From positions 74,377,834 to 74,441,833 of the forward strand of contig NC_065538.1 in the NCBI RefSeq assembly GCF_932294415.1: DNA of 64,000 nt, given 5' to 3'. Below are positions 11,467 to 21,700 of this stretch, piece by piece; positions within the stretch are counted from its first letter, which is position 1; each line of letters begins with the position of its first letter. The stretch is from Quercus robur (lineage: Eukaryota > Streptophyta > Magnoliopsida > Fagales > Fagaceae). Both the position numbers and the translations under genes were made by a program. The notes beneath the pieces were generated by a model. The model worked only from the letters and a program-made list of their open reading frames with translations, was not told the origin of the DNA and made no database searches.

Positions 11467-11499
11467 GGCCCCCAAGATAAATTTCTAGCTCCGCCACTA
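10431..11499. mobile_element. Non-autonomous hAT-like DNA transposon
   Basis: The left end CAGTGGCGGA mirrors the right end TCCGCCACTA. Flanking 8-bp sequences CTCTTAAG (10423-10430) and CAATTAAG (11500-11507) agree at 6 of 8 positions, as for an aged 8-bp hAT target duplication. Poly-C next to the left TIR (GGCCCCCCC) and the GGCCCCC block near the right end extend the symmetry. The 1,069-bp interior has no transposase frame; it is AT-rich with (CT)n, (CTT)n, (ATT)n and (AT)n tracts and a nested MITE at about 10639-10803. Confidence 0.75.
10639..10803. mobile_element. MITE-like inverted repeat nested in the hAT-like element
   Basis: CTGATGTAATGGGTGATTA on the left pairs with the complement of the GGTTAGTTACATCA region on the right, and both arms are bordered by AATATTAAAA / AAATATTTTAAAA text. 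The hairpin is about 165 bp with no coding capacity. End points are approximate. Confidence 0.45.
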
Positions 11500-11679
11500 C
11501 AATTAAGTGAGAAATTAAGATAAAATTTATATTTGAAGAAGTATAAAACTATATACATATATAAAAAATGTATGTCATACAAAATTAATCTCATTTGTAT
11601 AAGAATTTTGATAGTTAATCATGCATAAAGTTATGGTAGTTATTTAACATATGAATGTCTATTTTACTATAATAGTTTC

Positions 11680-12498
11680 TGTAAGGATGAGTTTTGGACC
11701 TTACACCCAAAGTATGATTGGATCTAAGTCTAATAAGCCCAATACAATGAATTTATAGAGAGTGGATTGGAAAACTAGACTCTAATGAATGGGATAACAA
11801 TTAGAATGGATTTTAACAGATAATCAAAAAGAAATGGACTGGAGTTATCTAAGTAAACTTGTCCTCAACACAATTCGAGGAGATTTGTTCTAGTATATAT
11901 ATTGATTGAAAAATGGTTACATATATGGTTCAAGTTGCTACAGTGCTTTCTTTTACAAATTTTCAATCTCCCCCTCTCATTACTTCCTTCTTCTTTTATA
12001 CTCTTTCTCCTTTCATCTCTACTCTCCACGTGCAGGCCAGATGGTTAGTCTTGATATTTGTCCTATCAGCACCTTCCTAAAACCTTTAGGTAGTAGCTGT
12101 AAAGCTGAAAGCCACTGTTCAGGTATCACCTCCACATTAATGCAGCTAGAGAGTTAGCTGCAGAGCAATTAATGCGGTGGTAGCAGCTTTCTCCTTAGAT
12201 ATTTTAGGACTCTCCTCTGTACTTTGTTTTTGCAATGCTTATCCATGCCAGCAAAACTTTCTAGAACATCCCCCTGGACGGCAGACCACCTATTCGGACC
12301 TTGGCTTTGGTTAGCCGAGGTGACATTTATCCTCGGCCTACCCTCTTGTGCCATTATGACCAAAACTGACCTCGTCACCTACTAACACAGACTCTCTTGA
12401 TAATGTTTTCTCCTTCTCGGACGATCTCTAATCCTCGGCTTGGGCTTTAGGCCCAATACATACATGGATATTGAGCTCCTGGGCCTAATACATCTACA
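11680..12498 (-). mobile_element. Solo LTR (Gypsy-like, family A), minus orientation
   Basis: On the minus strand it starts TGTAGATGTATTAGG and ends CATCCTTACA, the usual TG...CA ends. The 5-bp flanks GTTTC (11675-11679) and ATTTC (12499-12503) agree at 4 of 5. A TATATATA box lies at about 11893-11902 in the minus-strand sense. It has no internal region, primer site or partner LTR, so it is a recombined remnant. It shares blocks (CACTGTTCAGG, CACATTAATGC, AGCCCAAT) with the solo LTR at 12952-13692, in the opposite direction. The drifted duplication suggests a moderately old insertion. Confidence 0.65.
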
Positions 12499-12951
12499 AT
12501 TTCTTAATACTTATTTGCTAAAGGTAATATTCACTCATTAAAAACTTCTAAGAATGATAACGAATATCATTATCTTCTAATAATAAGCAACTGATTTTTG
12601 CTACGACATTGTCACATATTTAAATTTTCATCATGAATGATATCATATGCTACAATTGAAGCTCTTCATCAAATACCTTCAACCATACATAATGAAAATT
12701 TTGTCATTCATACTTTCTTCTTTACCATTCTACATGAGTCTAGGTGCAATATTCAGCTTACTTTTTAATGAACACACATTTTAGGCAAAAAAAGAAAAAA
12801 AAAAAAAAAGAAAAGAATAAAAGGCATGTGTCTTCGAATTTTCCATTAGATAAATTATAAGTTTCAAAGGATTAAATTAAGAAAATCAATATTCTCTAGG
12901 TAATAAATAAAATGCTATATATCACAATTTCAACTTTCTAGGTATTATTTC
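12499..12951. other. Spacer between the two solo LTRs
   Basis: AT-rich DNA with an A-rich tract at about 12786-12809. No coding or structural feature is seen. It begins and ends with ATTTC, the target-site flank of each neighbouring LTR. Confidence 0.6.
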
Positions 12952-13692
12952 TGTGGGGGCTATGGCCTAAAGTAACGAGTTGGGCCTTGGGCCCATTCGA
13001 GGACGCCAGCCTGTCCGAGGAGGCAATGTGGCTTAGGCGATCCACATTAAGCCTTATCACGGGAAACAAAGAAAAAAGGTCCGAGGAGGAATTCCTTCTC
13101 GGACACTGAAAATCCAGAGCGGAGGTATGTCCAAGCCACTGAAGCGCATCCCCTAAATGCATGAAAAGGAAGAAAACACAAAATATCTAAGCAAAAGTTG
13201 CCACCACCACATTAAATGCATTATAGCTATTTTCCTAGCCGCATTAATGTGGAGAAGGCCCCTGAACAGTGTTATCTTGGCTACCACAACTCACAAAGGA
13301 TTGAAAAAGGTGTCTGATGAGATAGGTGCTCCAGTGGAGGCTTGAATGATCAACAAGTGTAAAACCCAGATGATAAAGAAGAATCTATATAACGTATGGA
13401 AGCCCCCATAAGGAGGGGACAGAAAAAAGGAGGAGAGAATATTGTAGCATGCAAAAGAATCCTAAAGTAGTGATCTATATTCATAATGAAATTCTGTGTC
13501 TCCTTGGATCGGAAATAATTTCATCATAACAGCTTTTGTTATTGTCTGTGTGTTATTTAATCTCATGTTAGTCTCTACTTAACTTATCCAAATTTAGTTC
13601 TTTGACCCATACTCTACAAATTTCATTGCATTGGGCTTTTTGAACCAGGATTTCATACAGTGTAGGCTTAGGTTCCAAATTTTGCCCTTACA
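12952..13692 (+). mobile_element. Solo LTR (Gypsy-like, related to family A), plus orientation
   Basis: Starts TGTGGGGGCTATGG and ends TTTGCCCTTACA. Flanks ATTTC (12947-12951) and ATTAC (13693-13697) match at 4 of 5 positions. A TATATAAC box at about 13386-13393 fits a U3 promoter. GC-rich U3 text with repeated TCCGAGGA motifs resembles the CTCGG-rich part of the nearby LTR. No internal retroelement domain follows on either side. Apparently an old relic of the same superfamily as the 11680-12498 copy. Confidence 0.68.
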
Positions 13693-14232
13693 ATTACCAT
13701 CTAGAACTCAAAATATGTGAAGAAATTTTTTTGGATGTTAAAATTTAGTGTGAGTATTTTAGATACTACACAATGGAATATTTTAAAAATCATAAGTTTA
13801 CATTAGGGTTTATCTTAGAGAATAACAGTATGACATATTTGCTATTTTCCAAAATATTAATGGAAAAATTTCTTACTTTTAAAGTTTAAAGAGAAATTGT
13901 GAACTACTCCATATATAAAGGATGAAAAGTATTTTTATCCTAAGTTTTTTATTTTTTTTGGTGTAAAATTGTGCTTTTACTCAAATTTTGTATAAAGATA
14001 AAAATACAAAAATTCAACCCAAGAAAAATGGATGTGAAATAGTGAATTTTGGCTTAACAAAGTTGACTAAACCAAAAACAATTTCTAGAAACACAATAGC
14101 ATGGTATAACATTTTCATAATAATAATACATTTATAATTTTGATATATTTTATTTTGATTTGTAAAGAATTGACACTTCAGCAATTGTGAATATATTATG
14201 ACGACAACAAGATTTCTTAACGTTTTTCACAA

Positions 14233-14450
14233 AAGAAATGCTATTTCTACAACATTTTTACAACAAATCATAAGTAGTAGGTTGTTACAAGTTGTTATTT
14301 ATTTATTTATTTTTTGATAGGTTACAAGTTGTTATTGATTGGCAAAAAAGTAATTTCATTGGTAAGTTTGAATTAGAACAGTAACAATTTACCACTTATG
14401 ATTTGTTATGAAAGTGTTGTGAGAAATGTTGTAGATGTAGTATTTCTTTT
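14233..14450. mobile_element. Hairpin MITE (family M1, copy 1)
   Basis: The left arm AGAAATGCTATTTCTACAAC then ACAACAAATCATAAGTAGTA pairs with the right arm, whose reverse complement reads AAGAAATACTACATCTACAA then AACAAATCATAAGTGGTA. The arms extend over about 55 bp. A 21-bp insertion with its own 16-bp duplication interrupts the middle at 14284-14336. A second copy lies at about 51276-51436. Confidence 0.65.
14284..14336 (-). mobile_element. Minimal A-rich insertion inside the MITE, with 16-bp duplication
   Basis: GTTACAAGTTGTTATT occurs at 14284-14299 and, identically, at 14321-14336. The 21 bases between, on the minus strand, read CTATCAAAAAATAAATAAATA, like a retroposon tail. The perfect duplication suggests it is younger than the MITE it interrupts. 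Confidence 0.55.
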
Positions 14451-14644
14451 TTTACAATACTTTCATTTTTAGTTATGGTTGGTTCTAATATGATATTTTA
14501 TTTTGACTTATAAAGAATTAACACCTTAACAATTGTGAAAATATTGTGACAATGTGTAGTTTTAATATATTATTATTTTATATATAAAGGGTTGAGCCAG
14601 TTGACCGGTTAATATTACCAAAAAAATATAAAGAAGGCCAGTGA

Positions 14645-14765
14645 ACACTAAGAGCTTGTTTGTTAACAACATTACACGTATTTTTACACACTTTTTCACC
14701 CGTACGTATTTCCAAAAAATACAAATAACGTTACTAGAAATTTTTTACCAAACGAGCCTTAAATA
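14645..14765. mobile_element. Small inverted-repeat element (MITE-like)
   Basis: AGAGCTTGTTTGTTAAC at the left and ACCAAACGAGCCTTAA at the right form approximate inverted ends. Non-coding, about 120 bp. The limits and family are uncertain. Confidence 0.4.
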
Positions 14766-16741
14766 TTACCAATTCAACAAACCAAAAAAGCATTGTTGCT
14801 ACTGTAGATCTGCGCCTTCATGTTTTTTATATATAGATATCTATAATTTCTTATGAATTTTATTAAGTGTTATGTATGTTAGAAAAATAAAAAATCGATT
14901 CATATTTTGACAATTATGTTCGTAAAAGAGAAGTGAATTTTTTTTTTTTTATAGATAAGAAAAGTGAATTTATAGTAACTAAATAACTTTTTTTTTTTTG
15001 AAAATCTAGTAAATAATTATAAATAGGAGGACATTTGATTTTATCATGATAGTAATTTAAAGATATGATATTTAGTTTTATGTCAAAGTAACCGACTGAT
15101 GTCTTGATATGATAATAAGGATCTATCAACCATCAAAAAGTTTCTAAAAAAATAATAATGTCAAAGTCAATTTTTTAAAAATTTGTTTTTTTCTTTTTAA
15201 CATTTTTATGTCATCAGCTGCGTTTAGCTTGATGAGAACAAAACGCATGGGGATACTAAAACAAATACGGTAGATAATTTTTTTTTAAGGTACTGTAGAT
15301 AACTATTAAGTGGAAAACCAGGGGCGCCCACAAAACAAAATACACTAATGCTTATTATTATTTATTTAAGGCAAAGGTCACACGCATTTTAAGGAAAATT
15401 TTTAATAATATAATTCTTATACTACAATATTTGCAGTTTTGCACCGCCAAATCCTATCATTATTTTTTGAATAAATGTAATCACGCACATGACACAACTT
15501 GTTTCAAATCTTTTTTTTTTTAAATTTGTTAATTGGGCAGATCTTGAGAGATAAAAGATTGAAAAAAAAAAAAAACCATTTTCGTATTATCAAATTAATG
15601 TAAAAGTGATTTTTTTTTGCATATGTCAAGTGTCAACTAATCATTAAATCACCTTTAATGGTTTTTTTTTTTATTTATGGCAAAAGTCACACACCCATTT
15701 TAAGGTAGATTCTTACCGTATTTGCACCTAAAAATTTAATTATATCAATATTTTATGATACTGACTCTTTTTCTAATTAACGATACTAATTTACATTGCT
15801 TGTTTGGGCAAAAGTCTCTTGTATGCGTTGGATGTATAATACCTTTGTCTCATCTATAAATAGGTCTCACAATTTTCCTCATTTAGACAGTAAAAGAATT
15901 ATTATACAATTATTACTATATAAATCAAGAATTCAAAATTATCCCCTTTAAAGTTTGAACTTATTATATTTTTTTTTCTGATTCTAAAAAAAAAAAAAAA
16001 AGGTTTGAACTTTTTGAAGGGAATTCTTCCTTGATTGTTTTGTTCTAGTAGTGCTTTGGAATTCTACCCCATGGTCCACGACATATCTCTTTCAGCTGTT
16101 TGCAAAATTTAGCTGTTTTTGCAGAAGCACTGTGAGACTTTGACTGCTGTCCCCAATCCAAAACTGCAAATTTCATGTGCTATTTATTTCACAGTTATTT
16201 TTGTTTTGAAAAAGCTATTTCCGAGCTGAACAAGGACATATAGGTATAATAAAGTCTGGGCAATTTGTCATCATCAGCTGACAATCAGATCAGAAGGAAA
16301 GCAGGTGGGGTCCATTATATCCTCCTCTCCTTCATATCAACGCCAACTTTTTATTACTATTATTATTATTTTTTTTGGGTGTAAAAAAAATGTAAAGTAA
16401 AGTTTATGAAAATAAATAATATACCATGATTTTTTTTGGATATAAAATAAAAATTTTACTTGAAGATCACCTTTGTTCCTCACGTTTCATAAATATTTAT
16501 ATTTATAAAATGATTATTACATTAAGAATGTGAGGTGGTAATGTCATGATATTTTAAAAGTTATATATAAATTAAATAAACCAAATAAAAATAGAAATGC
16601 TCTTTAGTTGACAAAAAAAAAAAATTTATATATATATAATACATGTTAAATGAAGAAGTATTAAGCATTACCAAATAAAAATTTATTTAGAGATTTGGTA
16701 GAAAGGTATTCACCTAATTGATTATAATTTATTATGAAAAT

Positions 16742-17022
16742 ATCAAAATAATTTAATTTAGAAACTAACATAGTTTCCCATTAAAAAAAAAACACACACA
16801 CACACTTATCTTATGTAGTGGGTATCAATATAAGAAAAAACTCATTTTTTTGAGTTCTTCTACCACCACAAAAAAATTATATCAACAATAATTTAATTTA
16901 GAATCTAACACGGTTTCCCATTAAAAAAACACACTTATCTTATGTAAAGATTATTATGCAACCACTTCTTAAAAAAAAAAACTCATATCTTTGAATTTTT
17001 CTACATCAAAAATAAATTTATA
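16742..17022. repeat. Tandem duplication of a 140-bp unit
   Basis: Unit one (about 16742-16881) and unit two (16882-17022) share ATAATTTAATTTAGAA, GGTTTCCCATTAAAAAAA / AGTTTCCCATTAAAAAAA and ACACTTATCTTATGTA in the same order and spacing, with mismatches throughout. The CA tract is longer in unit one. Confidence 0.6.
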
Positions 17023-17080
17023 ATTAGTTGTTAATTACTTTCACATAAACCACCACTTTTTATCCACCAATAATAAAATT

Positions 17081-17377
17081 GTGGCAAAACTTTACATATA
17101 TATATTTTTTGGGACTAGATCTTTTTGCATTTCTTTTGCTTCCCCTATGTGTCAAGCCAAGCACATACTTTCACACTTTATCTTGAAATATTCGTTTTTT
17201 AATACTGTATTACTATCTACCATTCTACTAATTCTACTCCTACGTATGACACAAGGAAAAAGACTCTTTACTTTCCAACAAAAATTAAAACTTTCACTCA
17301 GAAACTTGAGTAAAAAAACAACTAAAACCCAACCAAACCAAAACAGCAAAAAAGTGCCATTTTAACCCAATTCCCAA

Positions 17378-17409
<32 letters not shown>

Positions 17410-18705
17410 TCCTATATATATACCCATCCTCTCATTTGTAAAAGTTTCAGTCCCACCCTTTTTCTTTTTACCATTCAAAATCATTGCCCTTTGGTAATTT
17501 TAGAACCCTTTTTATTATATTTTACTATTACACACCCAAACCAAGAAAAACAAAAAAGAAAAACCCAAACAAACAAAACAACAAAAAAGAAAATAGAATC
17601 GTTTTCCTCGTTTGATTCCAACCAATCCAAATTTCATGCTTTTATACATTGCTTTCCTTTGCCTCTTCAATAATCGGGTCAGTAATTCAATACCTATTTT
17701 TTATTTTTAGAAAAGAATTCATCTTTAACTATTATTTTTTATTGTTTATCAGCAATATTTATGTCTCTGTTTTTATTTTTTTGGTGTGGAAATATTGAGA
17801 ATCTGAATTCTGGGTTTTTTTTTGTAGCTGAAATTGTGATGGGTTTCAAGCTCTAATCAAAATTTTTTGATCCAGTGATTTTTTTTTTTCTGAGTTGGGG
17901 TCAACCCTGCTGATTGTGGCTGTGTTCTCTGCTGCGTTGACTTTAAAGAATTTAGAATTCTTGGTAATGGCAATGATGTTTGATCGCTGAATTCATTATT
18001 GGGTTTTGCATGTTTGTCAGTTTTGCTTGGTGGGTTTTTGATTTCTATGTGGTTGGAATGGTTTTTGGAAAATGTTTTCTGGGAATTCTTGTTTTTGTTC
18101 TTTTTAAAGAGCATTGTCATAATTTCCATATGATTCTGTGAATTTTTGTTTCTGAATGTGATTTTCATTGATAATGCGTGAATATGTGTGTTTCTGTAGC
18201 TAAAAATTAAAAGATTTATTGACAAATGTATGAGTTCCTGTTGCATTGAATTTTGCGGGCCATGAATTAAAAAGTAGTGAAAATCTTAGAGTTCTTGTTG
18301 CAGTTGACTTGTGTAGCTGTGTGTGTGTGTGTAAATAATTCTATGAATGAACATGTAAGTGACTAATCTAAGAGTTCATGTTGCATTGAGTTGTGTAGTT
18401 CTAGAATGTGGTAATTTCTGTTGCTTGGTTCCAGGAGATTTTGTGAAAATTGTTTCTGAATGTACAATCTTAATTGTGAGATCTCTTCTGCTGTTAATAT
18501 TTTGGGCTGAGAATGAAAAATTTATGGACAGCTTTGAGGTTGAGTTTTTTAGAATGTAGCAATCATTGTAGTTTTGTTCCTTATGGTTTCTGTGTAATTG
18601 AGATTAATTATTGTTAATTGCTTGAAACTGTGATAGAACGGGGAGTTTGATGCCAATAAACTATGAAGTAAGATCCAATTGTTTCTGTTCTTTCTGCAGT
18701 GAGCA
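17081..18705 (+). promoter_or_regulatory. Probable promoter and 5' leader of the JmjC gene
   Basis: A (CT)n-(CA)n tract at about 17380-17410 is followed by TATATATATA at 17413-17422, then CCCATCCTCTC, a typical plant TATA and Y-patch arrangement. From about 17450 to 18696 the sequence is T-rich with TGAATTT-type text, like a long 5' UTR with an intron. It ends in TTCTTTCTGCAG (acceptor at 18699), seven bases before the ATG. The transcription start was not determined. Confidence 0.4.
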
Positions 18706-21700
18706 ATGGAGATTTTGTGTGCAAAACGGTTGGGCCAATATCCAAACAATTATCAGAGAGTCTCTAATTTTCAAAAGGTTTCCAAGGTTCAGAAGAAGGA
18801 AAGGGCTCAAGAAAAACTTGAAAGTGAAAGTAATAGATCAAAATCAGAAAAGGAAGAGGATGGCCATGCTCTGTCATCAGAGATGAGAACAAAACTTTCA
18901 TCCAAGAAAGTACAGAATATTCATGATGTTGAGTTCTCACGTGATCAAAGCAATCCAAAGAAACGCCGCAGTGCCTCAAACAAGAAAAGACGTTCCGAAG
19001 ATGATTGTTTTAGCGACGAGTTTGAAGAAGATGAAGAAACAATGTTTCTTGTTAAGGCGAGATCACGGAAAATAATTAGGAATTTGGATAGTGTGATGAC
19101 TGAAAGAAATTCAGATGATGCAAGAGAGAAAAATTATGAGTCAAGGAATGGTAATGTGTGTACTGGAAGCAAGGAGAGATGCAGTCCAATAAATGTGAAT
19201 GTAGCTTCTTTTCTCTATGCCTTTTTCATAGTAGACCTATATGTATCTTCATATTCCAATTCCATTGAAGGAATTAGTTCTTTTAGTTTTTTTCTTCATT
19301 CACTGCATAGTATTCATAATTATTGTCGTAAACAGGGTAATGGAGAAGATCGCTTAAAATGCCATCAGTGTATGAAGAAAAAGTTTGTTGTTGTTCCTTG
19401 CACTAAGTGTAAGAAGAAAATGTATTGCATCCAGTGTATCAAGCAATGGTATGGTATTCCTTGTACATTCAACTTTTCTTTAGAGATGTTCTTTTTTCCC
19501 CCTGTTTTAATTCATCATTCTTGCTCTTTGTGTGTATATAGGTACCCCCACTTAGAAGAAGAAGAAGTTTCGATGCTTTGCCCATTTTGCCGTAGAAACT
19601 GCAACTGTAATGTGTGCTTGCACTCAAGTGGGATGATTAAGGTTTTGTCTTTGATTTTATTTAATTTTTTTATCTCACTGCTGTAAATTTCTTCAAATGC
19701 TTGCTCTGATTATATTTTTAACCTTTCTAACCTTCAGACTTCAAAGAGGGACATACCCAGTCATGAAAAGATTCACCATCTCCAGTATTTGATTTGTTCT
19801 TTGCTTCCGTATTTGAAACAAATTTGTGAAGAACAAACTAAGGAAATGGAGATTGAGGCTAATATTCAAAGTATGTATAATTAAGCTTTGGGTTTGAGTT
19901 TTCTGTTTGAATTGTAGACATTGCTTACGGAAAATATTTGTGGTAGGGAAATCATATTCTGAAATTGAAGTACAACAAACCATTTGTTATAATGATGAGC
20001 GTATCTTTTGGTAAGAAACTATTATTCTTTATGAAATTCTATAATTCTATGAGGTGCTAATTGCAATGTTTGTTTTAAATGTTTTTTTTATTGGCCTTGG
20101 AGCAGCAATCATTGTGCAACTTCAATTGTAGACCTTCATCGAAGCTGCCCAACATGTTCTTATGAACTCTGTCTCAGTTGCTGTGAAGAAATTCGAAAGG
20201 AAAGTCTTACAAGCCGTGGCAAAATGAAGTTTCAATACATCAACAAGGGCTATGACTACATGCATGGTGGAGATCCTCTACCCGAATCATGTCTTTTAAA
20301 AACTTCTAAGGAACATGTTAAGTCCTTTATCAAATGGAGTGCCAATGGTGATGGAAGTGTTACTTGTGCTCCAAAGGAAATTGGTGGGTGTGGTGAATGT
20401 GTATTGGAGCTCAGGCGTATCCTTCCACTGGGGTGGATTTCAAGTTTAGAAATCAAAGCAGGAAATTTATTGGAGATGTTTAGAGCTCAACCTACAAATT
20501 TTAAGCATAAATGTACTCGAAAGAGCATGAAGATTTTCCGAAGAGCAGCTTCTAGAGTAGATTGTGATGACAATGACTTGTACTGTCCATCTTCAAGGGA
20601 CAGTCTTCTAGAAGAAGAGCGTTTGCACTTCCAACAGTGTTGGACTAAAGGTGAACCAGTTATTGTTCGTGATGTTCTTGAACAGACAGCTGGTTTAAGC
20701 TGGGAGCCAATGGTCATCTGGCGTGCGTTATGTGAAAGTGTGGATTTGGATATCAGCTCAAAAATGTCAGAAATGAAGGCCATTGATTGCCTGGCTGGTT
20801 GTGAGGTTTAGTTACCTTTCCCCTTTCTGCACTTCTATATTTCTCAGCCAAAGACTGTCTGTCAGTATTACTTGTTTGATTTCATGTGTTAAATCATATA
20901 ATCTTCTTTTCTTTTTCCATGTAGTAATTGTAGGATTTTTTTGGTTTTATAGTTCTTGAGTGTGGAATTTATTCTTTGTCTTTTGTTTTGTTCTAACATA
21001 CATCTCTCTCTCTCTCTCTCTCTCTCTCGCACACACACACACACACACCCCAATCACACAAGCACCCATTATACCACTTTCTTATGTTTTCAAAATCCAT
21101 TATTTTCTGGACTTTTAATTGAAACATTATTTTTTTTGCTCAAATATATTATTATCCTACTAGGTTATGCCTGCTCAATTTTGTACTTCCAATGTTGATT
21201 TTGTTAAAATATGCAGGTGGAGATTAAGACCCGTGAATTTTTTCAAGGCTATATGGAAGGTAGAACATACTATAACTTTTGGCCTGAGATGCTTAAACTA
21301 AAGGACTGGCCCCCCTCTAACAAGTTCGAGGATTTTTTGCCCCGTCATTGTGATGAATTTATCCGTGCATTGCCATTTCAAGAGTACACAGATCCTAGGT
21401 CAGGCCTCCTTAACTTAGCTGTCAAGTTGCCTCCTGGTGTGTTGAAACCAGACCTGGGTCCAAAAACATATATCGGATATGGGCTAGCAAAGGAGCTTGG
21501 AAGAGGGGACTCTGTAACTAAGCTTCATTGTGATATGTCAGATGCGGTATGTTATAACAATATGACTTGTAACACGTGACATTGCGCACCATATGAGGTT
21601 GTAGATTTTTTCTTGAATGAGGAGAAATTGTTTCTCTTTGTTTCCATTTCAAACTGTTATAGACTTTGGGATATAAAAAGTGCAATTTAGTTATATTTTG

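Larger units (their letters stand above)
13693..17080. other. AT-rich spacer with MITEs and local duplications
   Basis: No gene was recognised. Listed separately are MITEs at about 14233-14450 and 14645-14765 and a tandem duplication at 16742-17022. A stretch reading TTTGATATATTTTATTTTG and on through AAGAATTGACAC (about 14136-14205) recurs diverged at 14488-14555, bracketing the first MITE. A GGCAAAAGTCACAC sequence occurs at about 15369 and 15680. Many homopolymer A and T tracts are present. Confidence 0.55.

Noticed and set aside
17857-18246. 129-residue minus-strand open frame
   Set aside because: Lys/Asn-rich, no homology recognised, and it overlaps the likely 5' UTR and intron of the JMJ25-like gene on the other strand.
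21004-21050. (CT)n-(CA)n tract as a possible second promoter
   Set aside because: It lies within a JMJ25-like intron with no start codon or coding exon that requires it.
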